Shown here: in pieces, positions 1 to 8,818 of the stretch | Numbering within the stretch: position 1 is the stretch's first letter | Layout: every line of letters starts with the position of its first letter | Assembly (NCBI GenBank): GCA_934215545.1 | Contig: CAKQAD010000004.1 | Coordinates: forward strand, 18,401-82,400 | From: an uncultured Prevotella sp. | GTDB taxonomy: Bacteria; Bacteroidota; Bacteroidia; Bacteroidales; Bacteroidaceae | Length of the DNA stretch: 64,000 nucleotides | Reading direction: 5' to 3' | Program-made: the position numbers and the translations under genes | The notes under the pieces: model-generated | What the model saw: only the letters and a program-made list of their open reading frames with translations | The model's database searches: none | Told to the model about the DNA's origin: nothing

Positions 1-495
1 GAGACACGTCCCGAGGATGTGGCAGCCGACACTGCCGACCCTTTGTGTGTGATGCGCTTCCAAGAAGAGTTGGAGCGTTCATGCTGGCAGCAAGGCAATA
101 TGAAGCAGACGGCACCGGCACAGCGCATGGCTGATTTTGTGAACAACCGCCTGTCGTTTGACCTGCCACGCAGCAGTTATGCACCGGGTTTGATATCATC
201 GCCCTTGCACTTCTGGCTGCCACAGCACATACGCACCCGATTGCAAGAAGGATTTAAGAAGTTTGGCCGCATGAGTCATGGTTTCCTCACCAACGATGCA
301 GTGCTCATAGCCACCGAGACACGAACATCGGCACCAGTGCGCATTGTGCGCCAGCCTGACACGCTGCAGCATGTGCGCATACGGGGGCTCTTTCCATGTG
401 GCGAGGGTGCAGGATATGCAGGTGGCATAGTGTCGGCAGGTGTCGATGGCGAGCGTTGTGCCGAAATGTGTGCCGAGTATATGGCTGCCTTGTAA
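1..495 (+). CDS. FAD-dependent dehydrogenase, C-terminal part (truncated by window edge)
   Basis: The reading frame is open from the first base, so the gene starts outside the window; a GTG at 19 is internal. The visible 164 residues end in a glycine-rich segment (GLFPCGEGAGYAGGIVSAGV, then DG), the FAD-binding C-terminal signature of the uncharacterised NAD(P)/FAD-dependent dehydrogenases of the COG2509 type, which normally run to about 520 residues. The N-terminal Rossmann motif is not in view, so the substrate cannot be assigned. The stop at 493-495 is followed 36 bp later by a small membrane protein gene on the same strand. Confidence 0.75.
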   Translation, partial: ETRPEDVAADTADPLCVMRFQEELERSCWQQGNMKQTAPAQRMADFVNNRLSFDLPRSSYAPGLISSPLHFWLPQHIRTRLQEGFKKFGRMSHGFLTNDAVLIATETRTSAPVRIVRQPDTLQHVRIRGLFPCGEGAGYAGGIVSAGVDGERCAEMCAEYMAAL

Positions 496-531
496 ATATC
501 CGGGAAATCAATAAAAACTATCTGTAGATCA

Positions 532-732
532 ATGAAACGATTCTTTTCAATAAAAATAATTGTGTTGCTTATTATAATATGTGGTGGCACTTATCTGCTC
601 ACACGCTCGCTGTGCATTGCAGCAGGCGTAGGCATACTGATGTATGTGCTCGATAGTATTGTGGGAGCATGGGCAGACCACATGGACGACAAATATTTCT
701 ACAATAAAGATAAGAATGGAGAAACTCATTAA
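532..732 (+). CDS. Small membrane protein of unknown function
   Basis: A 66-residue protein with a basic N-terminus (MKRFFSIK), then a strongly hydrophobic stretch (about residues 8-22) and a second moderately hydrophobic stretch (about 27-45), ending in a polar, charged tail. It probably crosses the inner membrane once or twice. I recognise no family. Support for its being real comes from spacing: it starts 36 bp after the upstream stop and its end overlaps the start of the next gene (ATG at 716) by 17 bp, as expected for translational coupling. Confidence 0.55.
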   Translation: MKRFFSIKIIVLLIIICGGTYLLTRSLCIAAGVGILMYVLDSIVGAWADHMDDKYFYNKDKNGETH

Positions 733-2260
733 GTTATATGAACAGTGGAGTGGTGTGACACCTGTCAGCACCGAGCGCATAGCGGAAGCAGGGAGCAACC
801 GCGAATATTATCGTATGAACGCTGCCGACGGTACATCGGTGGTGGGTGTGGTAGGCACCAGCCGCGACGAGAACCATGCCTTCATATACCTGTCGAAACA
901 TTTTGAGCAGCGTCAGCTGCCAGTGCCACAGATACTCGCCACCAGCGACGACGGGCTGCGCTATCTGCAAACCGACCTTGGCCAGACCTCGCTCTTCGAT
1001 GCCATACGTGGCGGACGTGAGGCGGGCGGACGCTACAACCAACAGGAGAAAGCTCTGCTTAAGGCCACCATACAACAGTTGCCCAACATTCAGATTCGCG
1101 GTGCACGTGGCTTGGAGTGGGAAAACTGCTATCCGCAACCAGAGTTCAATGAGGATAGCGTGCTGTTCGATCTCAACTACTTCAAGTATTGCTTCTTGAA
1201 GCCATCGGGGCTCGACTTCCATGAACTGAAGCTCGAGGCCAACTTCCGCCTGTTTGCCAAAGACCTCACATCCGAGAAAACCGACTCCTTCCTGTATCGC
1301 GACTTCCAGGCACGCAACGTGATGCTCGATGCCAATGGCTCGCCCTACTTTATCGACTATCAAGGCGGACGAAAGGGTCCATACTACTACGACCTCGCCT
1401 CGTTCTTGTGGCAGGCATCAGCACGCTATCCCAACAAGCTCCGTCGCGAGCTCGTGATGGACTATTACAATGCTTTGAGCCAATACACCGAGGTGCCTTC
1501 CGAGCGCCACTTCGTCGACCGCTTGAGCCTGTTTGTGCTCTTCCGTACCCTGCAGGTGCTCGGCGCCTATGGTTTCCGCGGATATTTTGAGCGCAAACGT
1601 CACTTTATTGATTCCATACCGCCAGCCATCGATAATCTGCGCGAGCTGTTGAAGCTTGGCGAGAGCGTCTTCCCCTATCCATACATGATGGATATGCTGC
1701 GCCGACTCACCGAGATGCCACGCTATGCACACATCGAAGAGCCGGCACTCACACGTGCCGATGGCTATCGCACCACCGACCGCAACGTTTACGAAGCACA
1801 TCCACAAGATGGTCCTGCTACCTTCTCTAAATACGATGGCAAGGGTCCGCTCGTGGTGCGCGTGTTCAGTTTCTCGTTCCGCAAAGGCATTCCTGCCGAC
1901 GACTCTGGCAATGGTGGCGGCTATGTGTTCGACTGTCGTTCCACCCACAACCCCGGACGCTACGAGCCATACAAGAAACTCACCGGACTTGACGAGCCCG
2001 TTATCCGATTTCTTGAAGACGATGGCGAGATACTCACCTTCCTCGACTCCGTTTACAAGCTTGCCGATGCACATGTGCAGCGCTACATCGACCGCGGATT
2101 TACCAATCTGATGTTCTGCTTTGGCTGCACCGGCGGACAGCATCGCAGCGTCTACTCGGCACAGCACCTTGCCGAGCACATACACCAGAAGTTTGGCATC
2201 GAAGTGCGTGTGTGCCATCGTGAGCAAGGCATCAGCCAAGTGCTCGAAGCGCGCCAATAG
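716..2260 (+). CDS. AmgK-like sugar kinase fused to a RapZ C-terminal domain
   Basis: A 514-residue two-domain protein. The N-terminal two thirds is an aminoglycoside-phosphotransferase (APH) fold: the catalytic loop YRDFQARN has its Asp at about residue 196, followed by the metal-binding segment FIDYQGGRKGP and YYYDLASFL. This form of the loop (RDF rather than HGD) resembles AmgK, the anomeric MurNAc/GlcNAc kinase. The last 140 residues match the RapZ C-terminal domain, including GCTGGQHRSVY from about residue 470; in enterobacteria that domain binds glucosamine-6-phosphate and regulatory RNA. The frame is open back to 644, but ATG 716 gives a natural N-terminus and couples to the preceding gene. 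The inferred role is salvage of cell-wall amino sugars with built-in sensing; substrate specificity cannot be read from sequence. A MurU-like gene lies at 7932. Confidence 0.8.
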   Translation: MEKLIKLYEQWSGVTPVSTERIAEAGSNREYYRMNAADGTSVVGVVGTSRDENHAFIYLSKHFEQRQLPVPQILATSDDGLRYLQTDLGQTSLFDAIRGGREAGGRYNQQEKALLKATIQQLPNIQIRGARGLEWENCYPQPEFNEDSVLFDLNYFKYCFLKPSGLDFHELKLEANFRLFAKDLTSEKTDSFLYRDFQARNVMLDANGSPYFIDYQGGRKGPYYYDLASFLWQASARYPNKLRRELVMDYYNALSQYTEVPSERHFVDRLSLFVLFRTLQVLGAYGFRGYFERKRHFIDSIPPAIDNLRELLKLGESVFPYPYMMDMLRRLTEMPRYAHIEEPALTRADGYRTTDRNVYEAHPQDGPATFSKYDGKGPLVVRVFSFSFRKGIPADDSGNGGGYVFDCRSTHNPGRYEPYKKLTGLDEPVIRFLEDDGEILTFLDSVYKLADAHVQRYIDRGFTNLMFCFGCTGGQHRSVYSAQHLAEHIHQKFGIEVRVCHREQGISQVLEARQ

Positions 2261-2310
2261 CCACGAAATTCAATATCATTGACGCTATTTTTCATTTTTA
2301 GAATTATCGA

Positions 2311-2425
2311 ACACCCCGTTGGCAAAATTAAGAGATTAAAACATTTTATTGTATATGTTTTTAACATTTACTTGGTATCTATAGCTCATTTGGTGTTATT
2401 TAATACCATTTTGCCAACGGGGTGT
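2311..2425. repeat. Perfect 18-bp inverted repeat flanking a 79-bp AT-rich segment
   Basis: ACACCCCGTTGGCAAAAT at 2311-2328 is the exact reverse complement of 2408-2425. The 79 bp between the arms is AT-rich and has no reading frame. The element lies between the stop of the kinase gene (2260) and the susC promoter. I see no target-site duplication at its edges. It could be a long-range RNA stem, a paired operator or a small non-autonomous mobile element. Confidence 0.8.
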
Positions 2426-2491
2426 ATTGATATTTTTACTCAATTAACCTAAATTAACTAAAATATTATTATCCACTCCATCAAAAAGCAA

Positions 2492-2499
2492 TATCTTTG
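2492..2499 (+). promoter_or_regulatory. Putative Bacteroidetes -7 box for susC
   Basis: TATCTTTG matches the TAnnTTTG -7 consensus of the Bacteroidetes housekeeping sigma factor. It implies a 5' leader of about 215 nt before the susC ATG at 2723. I see no clear TTTG -33 element. The rest of 2261-2722 holds the inverted repeat annotated separately and no gene. Confidence 0.5.
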
Positions 2500-2722
2500 C
2501 CACCCGTAAGGCACAAAAAGTTGCCAAGATATTGTTAGATATTATTACTATTGAAATCTATTTTACATATACACATCTTTTAAATCAACAGATTGATGTA
2601 TTGTAGCCGTGTGTTTTTCGCTGCTAATAAAGATGAATGACGCAGAAGAATGATTAGCGGAAAGCATACGATATATTGACGAAGAAGTGATTTATCAATT
2701 TACCTAATTAAAACCAAAATCT

Positions 2723-5700
2723 ATGGAAAATCAAAGAAGACCATTGTTTCCGATTTTGACGAAACGATTGGTGATGCCATTTGCTGTTGGTATGTTGTTG
2801 TGTTCAACAAACATGTCAGCTGCCGATGTGTTGGCTAACAGTGTGAGCACCGTAGCTCAGAATCCACAAAAGAGCCAGGTTTCAGGACGCGTTGTCGACG
2901 CCACAGGCGAGGTTCTTATCGGTGTAAACATCGTTGAGAAAGGCAACAAGACCAATGGAACAGTTACCGACGGACAGGGACGCTTCGTTCTTAACGTTGC
3001 TCCAAATGCCCAGCTCGTAGTTTCTTATGTAGGCTACAAGCAGAAGGAAGTGTCAGTGGCTGGCAAGACAGCCCTCGATGTTACTCTTCAGGAAGATGCA
3101 GAGTTGCTCAACGACGTTGTAGTAATCGGTTACGGTACAGTTAAGAAGGCCGACTTGGCAGGTTCTGTTGCCGTGATGGATAACAAGTCGTTCAAGGATC
3201 AGCCTGTAGCACGTGTTGAAGACGCCCTTAACGGACGTATGTCTGGTGTGTCTGTGATATCATCAGGAGTTCCTGGTGCTTCATTGAAAGTTCGTGTTCG
3301 TGGTACAAGCTCTGTAAACAAGAGCAACGACCCATTGTATGTAGTAGATGGTATTGTTCGCCAGACAGGTCTTGAGGGTATCAACCCTGAAGATATTGAG
3401 AGCATCCAGGTGCTCAAGGACGCTTCGTCTACCGCTATTTATGGTTCTCGTGGTGCCAATGGTGTTGTAATGGTTCAGACCAAGACCGGTAAGGCAGGTG
3501 CTCTCCAGGTGACATTCGATGCCAACGTAGGTATTTCTAATGCTTACTCAATGCCAGAAGTAATGAGCACATCAGAGTATGCAAGCGCCCTTGTACAGTA
3601 TAAGGGTGCCGATCGCGACAAGCTTGCTAAGTATATCGACGGTACAAATCCTGGTATCGACTGGATGGATCAGTTGCTCCACACCGGTGTTACACAGAAC
3701 TATAAGGTTGCCCTCTCTAAGGGTAACGAAACCACACAGACATATTTCTCTGCCAACTACATGGATCAGACCGGTGTTATCCGCGACACTGAGTCAAAGC
3801 GCTACGCCGTTAAGTTGAACATCCACAACAAGCTCTACAAGTGGCTTGAGCTTACTGCCGATGCTAACCTCGCTCGCACAGAGACCAATGGTTCAGCAGG
3901 CTTCGGTCAGCATCAGTCTAACCCAATTTGGGTAGGTCTCAACTTTTCGCCATGTATGGATATGTATACAGCATCAGGCAACTATGCTAAAGACGAATAC
4001 AACAACATTCAAGCCAACCCTTATGGCCTTATTCACGACAGCCAGAACGACCGCATTCGCACAATGGTAACAGGTCGTGTTGACTTGAAGTTCAATATTC
4101 TTCCAGGTCTTACATTCACCACAACCAATGGTGTCGACTTCAACGACTATAAGTCTTACACATTCTCAAGTGCTAAGCTCTTTAGCTCGAATGATATGAC
4201 CAACAGCACTTCTCAGGTGCTTGCTCTCCAGACCACCAACAACCTTACTTATGCTCACACTTGGGGCGACCACAACCTTACCGCTACTGGTGTATGGGAG
4301 GCCACAAGCAACGAGACACGCAATCTCGGCATCACAGGTTCTAATATTGCACACCCAATCCTTGGCTACTGGAATGTAAAGGATGCTGCATCTCGCGATG
4401 CAAGCAACGGCTATAGCAAGTGGTCAATGCTTTCTGGTGTGGCTCGTGTAATGTATAACTATGCCGACCGCTACATGCTCACTGGTACATTCCGTGCCGA
4501 TGGTTCAAGCCGCTTCACCAACAAGAAGTGGGGCTACTTCCCATCAGTGGCTGCAGCATGGACCGTTTCTAACGAAAAGTTCTGGGAGCCAGTACGCAAC
4601 GTTGTTGACTACTTCAAGATTCGCGCAAGCTTCGGTTTGATTGGTAATCAGGAAATCACTCCTTACTCTACACTTGGCGCCCTCGGCACCGTATCGTTCA
4701 ACTATGGTATGAACGGCAGCACAACAGGCTATTGGGTTGACAAGCTTGCTACACCAGACCTTACATGGGAGAAGGTTAAGCAGTTCGACCTCGGTTTCGA
4801 CTTCGGATTCCTCAACAACCGCTTGAACCTTGGTGTTGACTTCTTCTGGAAGAAGACCACAGACGCTCTGCTTCAGCAGAAGACAAACGATTTCGCTGGT
4901 AGCGCATCATATTGGACCAATGCCGGTGAGGTTAGCAACAAGGGTGTTGACGTGGCTCTTACTGCACAGATTCTTCAGACAAAGGATTTGCAGTGGACCT
5001 CTACTCTCAACCTCAGCTACCTGAAGAACGAGGTTACTAAGCTTACAGCTCAGAGCCCACGTCTCTATGGTAAGACACCAGCCCCTGGTTCAATAGCTCA
5101 GCCATGTACCATCATCACCGAGGGTGAGGCTATCGGTACATTCTACGGCTTCAAGTGGGCAGGACTTGCTCAGGATGCAGAAGGCAAGTGGATCGATACA
5201 TACTATAAGGCCGACGGCTCAGTAACAGCTAACCCTGATGATTCAACAGACCGTTTCGTTCTTGGACATGCTAATCCTAACGTTACCTTCGGATGGAACA
5301 ACACCATAACATTCAAGAACTGGGAGTTCAATGCATTCTTCAATGCTGCCTTTGGTGCTAAGCGTCTCAACGTAGTACGCTACACTATGAACAGCTGCCC
5401 AGGTGCTTCAATGTTCGTAACAGATAAGGACTACTTCTCAGAGGTAGGTGTCACAATGCCATCATTAGATGCAAAGAGCAACAATGCCTATGGCAACTCA
5501 GACAAGTGGCTCGAGAATGCAAACTACTTCCGTTGCGAGAACATCAGCGTAGCCTACACATTGCCACGCTCTCTCACAAAGTTTGCTGATGTGCGCCTGT
5601 CAGTATCTGCACAGAACCTCTTCACCATTACAAAGTACAAGGGAATTGACCCTGCTGGCGTTCCATTCTCAGAAGAGAATGTCGACAACAACAATGGTCT

Positions 5701-5761
5701 CGACATGGGTGCTTACCCAACACCACGTACTTTCACATTCGGTGTACGTCTGAACTTCTAA
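2723..5761 (+). CDS. SusC-family TonB-dependent outer-membrane transporter
   Basis: A 1012-residue protein with a signal peptide (about residues 1-33), a carboxypeptidase-D-like regulatory domain (about 50-125; begins VSGRVVDATGE), a TonB-box/plug region (DVVVIGYGTVKKADLAGS, then LYVVDGI) and a long beta-barrel ending in an aromatic residue (FGVRLNF). SusC proteins form the barrel through which nutrients bound by a SusD lipoprotein are imported using TonB energy. The susD partner follows after 36 bp. Codon choice (many GGT, GTT, GCT) differs visibly from the GGC/GCC-rich neighbours, consistent with high expression. No glycoside hydrolase, peptidase, anti-sigma factor or hybrid regulator is attached, so the substrate is unknown; the flanking amino-sugar genes are the only hint. 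Confidence 0.95.
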   Translation: MENQRRPLFPILTKRLVMPFAVGMLLCSTNMSAADVLANSVSTVAQNPQKSQVSGRVVDATGEVLIGVNIVEKGNKTNGTVTDGQGRFVLNVAPNAQLVVSYVGYKQKEVSVAGKTALDVTLQEDAELLNDVVVIGYGTVKKADLAGSVAVMDNKSFKDQPVARVEDALNGRMSGVSVISSGVPGASLKVRVRGTSSVNKSNDPLYVVDGIVRQTGLEGINPEDIESIQVLKDASSTAIYGSRGANGVVMVQTKTGKAGALQVTFDANVGISNAYSMPEVMSTSEYASALVQYKGADRDKLAKYIDGTNPGIDWMDQLLHTGVTQNYKVALSKGNETTQTYFSANYMDQTGVIRDTESKRYAVKLNIHNKLYKWLELTADANLARTETNGSAGFGQHQSNPIWVGLNFSPCMDMYTASGNYAKDEYNNIQANPYGLIHDSQNDRIRTMVTGRVDLKFNILPGLTFTTTNGVDFNDYKSYTFSSAKLFSSNDMTNSTSQVLALQTTNNLTYAHTWGDHNLTATGVWEATSNETRNLGITGSNIAHPILGYWNVKDAASRDASNGYSKWSMLSGVARVMYNYADRYMLTGTFRADGSSRFTNKKWGYFPSVAAAWTVSNEKFWEPVRNVVDYFKIRASFGLIGNQEITPYSTLGALGTVSFNYGMNGSTTGYWVDKLATPDLTWEKVKQFDLGFDFGFLNNRLNLGVDFFWKKTTDALLQQKTNDFAGSASYWTNAGEVSNKGVDVALTAQILQTKDLQWTSTLNLSYLKNEVTKLTAQSPRLYGKTPAPGSIAQPCTIITEGEAIGTFYGFKWAGLAQDAEGKWIDTYYKADGSVTANPDDSTDRFVLGHANPNVTFGWNNTITFKNWEFNAFFNAAFGAKRLNVVRYTMNSCPGASMFVTDKDYFSEVGVTMPSLDAKSNNAYGNSDKWLENANYFRCENISVAYTLPRSLTKFADVRLSVSAQNLFTITKYKGIDPAGVPFSEENVDNNNGLDMGAYPTPRTFTFGVRLNF

Positions 5762-5797
5762 TCTATCCTAAATTAACTATCTAAACAACGAAACAAT

Positions 5798-7546
5798 ATG
5801 AATGCAAAAATATTATTTGGTTGCCTCTTAGCTGCATCGACACTTACGATGACAACATCTTGCAGCGACTTCCTCGACGAAGATCCTAAGGGATTGTTGT
5901 TCGGAGACAACTACTATTCGACTCCAGAGGATGTCAATATGGCACTCAACACTCTCTATGAGAAGGTGAACCAGACCCAGTCGTGGACCAACCCTATGTA
6001 TCCACAGTGGCAGGGCGACGATATCACCACCAACCCTGGTTCTAACAAGCAGGCAGCTGCAGCTCTCGACTGCTTCAGCTCTGAAAGCTCCAACAAGGGT
6101 ATTATCGATGCTTGGAATCTGCATTACAACGTAATCAAGGCTGCCAACAACATCATTGATGGTGTTAGCAATTCACCAACATCGCAGTCAGAGATTAATA
6201 TTGCCCTTGGCAATGCCTACTACTGGCGTGCTTATGCCTACTTCTACCTTGTTCGTGTGTTCGGTCCAGTGCCACTCCTTACACAGGCAATTACCAGCAC
6301 TGAGCTTTTGGAGAAGTACGAAAAGATGAGTCCTTCAAAGGAGGCTGCTGTCTACAATCAGATTGTTAGCGACCTGAAACTTGCCGAGAGCCTGCTCCCA
6401 ACAAGCTATCAGGATGCTCCACGCAACCACGATGGCATCGACGCTTGGGTAACAAAGCAAGCTACACAGGCCACACTCTCTGCAGTGTATATGGCTATGG
6501 CAGGCTATCCACTCAACAAGGGCGCCGAATACTATGCACTTGCAGCTGCCAAGGCTAAGGAAGTGATCGACAATAACAGCACCTACGGTTTCTATCTCGA
6601 CGACGAGTGGAGCCACGTTTATTCTATCGCTCACAACTACAACAAGGAAACCCTTATCGGTATCGATAACAACTGGCAGAACGGTTCATGGGATCATGAC
6701 TCAGAGCTCACATCTTGCTGCCGTTTCGAGGGTCTCGGCGATGGTGGCTGGGGCGATGCATGGGGCGAAATAGCATTCTGGAAGCGCTATCCAGAAGGAA
6801 AGCGTAAGGATGCCATCTATGCTCCTAAGGTAACATTCCAGGACAACAAGACCGTTACCATCACTAAGTCAGTGAACTGGTGGGATCTTCAGCGCGATGA
6901 GAATGGTCAATTCAAGAAGAATGCTGATGGTGAATACGTACCAGTGGTTGATGCTTATCACCCAATGTTCTCTGTCTACACTACCAACTGTGCTCCAGAC
7001 AACTCTAACGTTGAGCTTTCACAGCCTTACGACTACACCAAGCCAAACTACACCAACATGACCAATGGTCGTCGTCATCGTCTGATCCGCTACTCTGAGG
7101 TGCTTCTTTGGTATGCTGAGAGTGCAGCTCGTAGTGGTGTTGCCGACCTCACAGAGGCCAAGAACTTCTTGAAGCAGGTTCGTAAGCGTGCCGTTAACGA
7201 TTGGGCTAACGTAACCCTCTCTGATGGCACAACAGTAGCTATCGACAACATGACTCCAGCGCAGCTTGCTGAGGCTTGCTACATCGAGCATGGTTGGGAG
7301 GTTGCAGGTCAGTGGACACAGATGGTGACACGCCGTGCCGACGAGCTCCGTATGAACGAGCTTAAGAAGAACTTCGACTATCGCGTTGCCAACCCAACTA
7401 TCGTAGTTGCTAAGGATGCCAACGGCTTCGAGTACAAAGCTAAGGAAAGCGTGCCTGTAGTTAAGTCTACATGGCAGGGCGACTACTCTATCTACTGTCC
7501 TTATCCAACCACTGAGGTAGAGAAGAACCCGAACCTTGTGAAGTAA
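5798..7546 (+). CDS. SusD/RagB-family nutrient-binding outer-membrane lipoprotein
   Basis: A 582-residue protein with a lipoprotein signal: hydrophobic N-terminus, then TTSC with Cys22 as the lipidated residue, followed by SDFLDEDP, the usual start of mature SusD proteins. The N-terminal part has the helical, tetratricopeptide-like run of the family (NALGNAYYWRAYAYFYLVRVFG-type segment near residues 130-150), and the C-terminal part has the conserved RLIRYSEVLLWYAE. It would sit as a lid on the SusC barrel and bind substrate. It is co-transcribed with susC, and a strong terminator hairpin follows the stop by about 35 bp. Codon use is similar to susC. Ligand unknown. Confidence 0.95.
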   Translation: MNAKILFGCLLAASTLTMTTSCSDFLDEDPKGLLFGDNYYSTPEDVNMALNTLYEKVNQTQSWTNPMYPQWQGDDITTNPGSNKQAAAALDCFSSESSNKGIIDAWNLHYNVIKAANNIIDGVSNSPTSQSEINIALGNAYYWRAYAYFYLVRVFGPVPLLTQAITSTELLEKYEKMSPSKEAAVYNQIVSDLKLAESLLPTSYQDAPRNHDGIDAWVTKQATQATLSAVYMAMAGYPLNKGAEYYALAAAKAKEVIDNNSTYGFYLDDEWSHVYSIAHNYNKETLIGIDNNWQNGSWDHDSELTSCCRFEGLGDGGWGDAWGEIAFWKRYPEGKRKDAIYAPKVTFQDNKTVTITKSVNWWDLQRDENGQFKKNADGEYVPVVDAYHPMFSVYTTNCAPDNSNVELSQPYDYTKPNYTNMTNGRRHRLIRYSEVLLWYAESAARSGVADLTEAKNFLKQVRKRAVNDWANVTLSDGTTVAIDNMTPAQLAEACYIEHGWEVAGQWTQMVTRRADELRMNELKKNFDYRVANPTIVVAKDANGFEYKAKESVPVVKSTWQGDYSIYCPYPTTEVEKNPNLVK

Positions 7547-7579
7547 ACATGATGTCGAAAACATCATAAACAATAATTG

Positions 7580-7618
7580 AAAATCCCCTGCAGGCAGATT
7601 TGCTTGCAGGGGATTTTT
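7580..7618 (+). terminator. Rho-independent terminator after susD
   Basis: AATCCCCTGCA and TGCAGGGGATT form a near-perfect stem around a short AGGCAGATTTGCT-type loop, followed by a T run. It ends the susCD transcript and separates it from the repeat element and the next promoter. Confidence 0.85.
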
Positions 7619-7851
7619 GAGTTTTGAATTTTGAGTTTTGATTTTTGAGTTTTGAATTTTGAGTTTTGAATTATTCTCGGCTTCGCCTGCGATTGTGAGT
7701 TATTCAATTTTGAATTCGCAGTTCAAAAACGCCAACAGCGATAATTCAAAAATGAATAATTCAAAATCGGCGTAGCCGACAACTCAAAACTCAAAATTCA
7801 AAACTCAAAATTGCGCCTACGGCGCACAATTCAAAACTCAAAATTCAAAAA
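7619..7851. repeat. Modular palindromic repeat, copy R1
   Basis: Left arm of TTTTGAG/TTTTGAA heptads (7619-7670), hairpin CTCGGCTTCGCCTGCGA (7676-7692), the family core on the minus strand (about 7715-7746), hairpin CGGCGTAGCCG (7769-7779), heptads in reverse orientation, hairpin TGCGCCTACGGCGCA (7812-7826) and a right arm of CTCAAAA heptads. It fills most of the gap between the susD terminator and the promoter of the next gene. Other copies are at 17562, 18696, 20341, 21656, 42584 and 51672, and a fragment is at 29761. Confidence 0.9.
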
Positions 7852-7888
7852 AGTCGGGGCAATAATGCTTTATTAAGTGGATTTTGCG

Positions 7889-7896
7889 TAACTTTG
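7889..7896 (+). promoter_or_regulatory. Putative -7 box for the MurU-like gene
   Basis: TAACTTTG matches TAnnTTTG. Initiation about 7 nt downstream would give a leader of roughly 30 nt to the ATG at 7932. This argues against the upstream TTG at 7884, which lies before the expected transcript start. Confidence 0.6.
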
Positions 7897-7931
7897 CACA
7901 TATAACGTTATATCATCAATTCACTTTTATG

Positions 7932-8702
7932 ATGCAAGCAATGATTTTCGCGGCAGGACTTGGCACACGCCTAAAACCGCTCACCAACACCATGCCAAAG
8001 GCGTTGGTAAGGGTAGGTGGTGAGCCGCTTTTAAAGCGCGTAATCAGCAATCTTGCCACAGCCGGCGTTGATCGCATTGTTATCAACGTGCACCACTTTG
8101 CCCAGCAAATCATAGACTATATAGCCCAGAACAACAGTTTTGGGCTCGACATTCGTATCTCTGACGAAACCGAGGCTTTGCTCGAGACGGGTGGAGGCAT
8201 AAAGAAGGCCGCTCCGCTTTTCAGCAGCGATGCCCCAATCCTGATACACAATGTCGACATACTGAGCAATGTCGACCTGCGCGAGTTCTACAATGCTGCG
8301 CTTAGCCCCAAGGGCGCGGCTCTTCCCGATGCTGTGCTGCTTGTGAGCCATCGCACCACCAAGCGCTATCTGCTCTTCGACGACAACATGCGGCTGGTAG
8401 GGTGGACCAACATCGAAACGGGCGAGGTGAAGAGTCCGTATCCAGGCATCAATCCCCACGACTATAATATGTATGCCTTTGCTGGCATTCATGTGTTGTC
8501 GCCCCGACTGGTTGCCGCAATGAGCGACATGCCCGATAGGTTTGGCATTATCGACTTCTATCTGCAGAAGTGTGCCACACATCATATTATGGGTTATGCC
8601 AAATCCGATTTGAAGCTCATGGACATAGGCAAGGCCGACACCCTGGCACATGCTGAAGAGTTTCTGCAACACTTGCAGTGTGAAGCGCCAGCAACACGTT
8701 AA
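7932..8702 (+). CDS. MurU-like sugar-1-phosphate nucleotidyltransferase
   Basis: A 256-residue NTP-transferase with the N-terminal signature MIFAAGLGTRLKPLT followed by MPKAL, whose Lys contacts the sugar phosphate, and NVDIL in place of the usual metal-binding Asp motif. Length and motifs fit the MurU/mannose-1-phosphate guanylyltransferase-like group, which transfers a nucleotide to a sugar 1-phosphate. MurU makes UDP-MurNAc from the MurNAc-1-phosphate produced by AmgK; an AmgK-like kinase is encoded 5.7 kb upstream on the same strand. Start candidates are ATG at 7929, 7932 and 7941; MQAMIF (7932) resembles family N-termini best. The exact sugar is inferred from context only. Confidence 0.75.
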   Translation: MQAMIFAAGLGTRLKPLTNTMPKALVRVGGEPLLKRVISNLATAGVDRIVINVHHFAQQIIDYIAQNNSFGLDIRISDETEALLETGGGIKKAAPLFSSDAPILIHNVDILSNVDLREFYNAALSPKGAALPDAVLLVSHRTTKRYLLFDDNMRLVGWTNIETGEVKSPYPGINPHDYNMYAFAGIHVLSPRLVAAMSDMPDRFGIIDFYLQKCATHHIMGYAKSDLKLMDIGKADTLAHAEEFLQHLQCEAPATR

Positions 8703-8818
8703 TAAAGTAACAGATAAGGCAGGCTACGAAGCAGATAAGTCTGACCGTAGAAACAAATAAGGCAGGCTAAAGCAAACAACAAAACAACAAAACAACAAAC
8801 ATACAAAATATTCAAGTA

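Noticed and set aside
644-715. Upstream start for the AmgK-RapZ fusion
   Set aside because: It would overlap most of the small membrane protein in another frame; ATG 716 is a better domain start.
7619-7851. CRISPR array
   Set aside because: The repeats are 7-bp units with interspersed hairpins, without constant-length repeats and unique spacers, and no cas genes are present.
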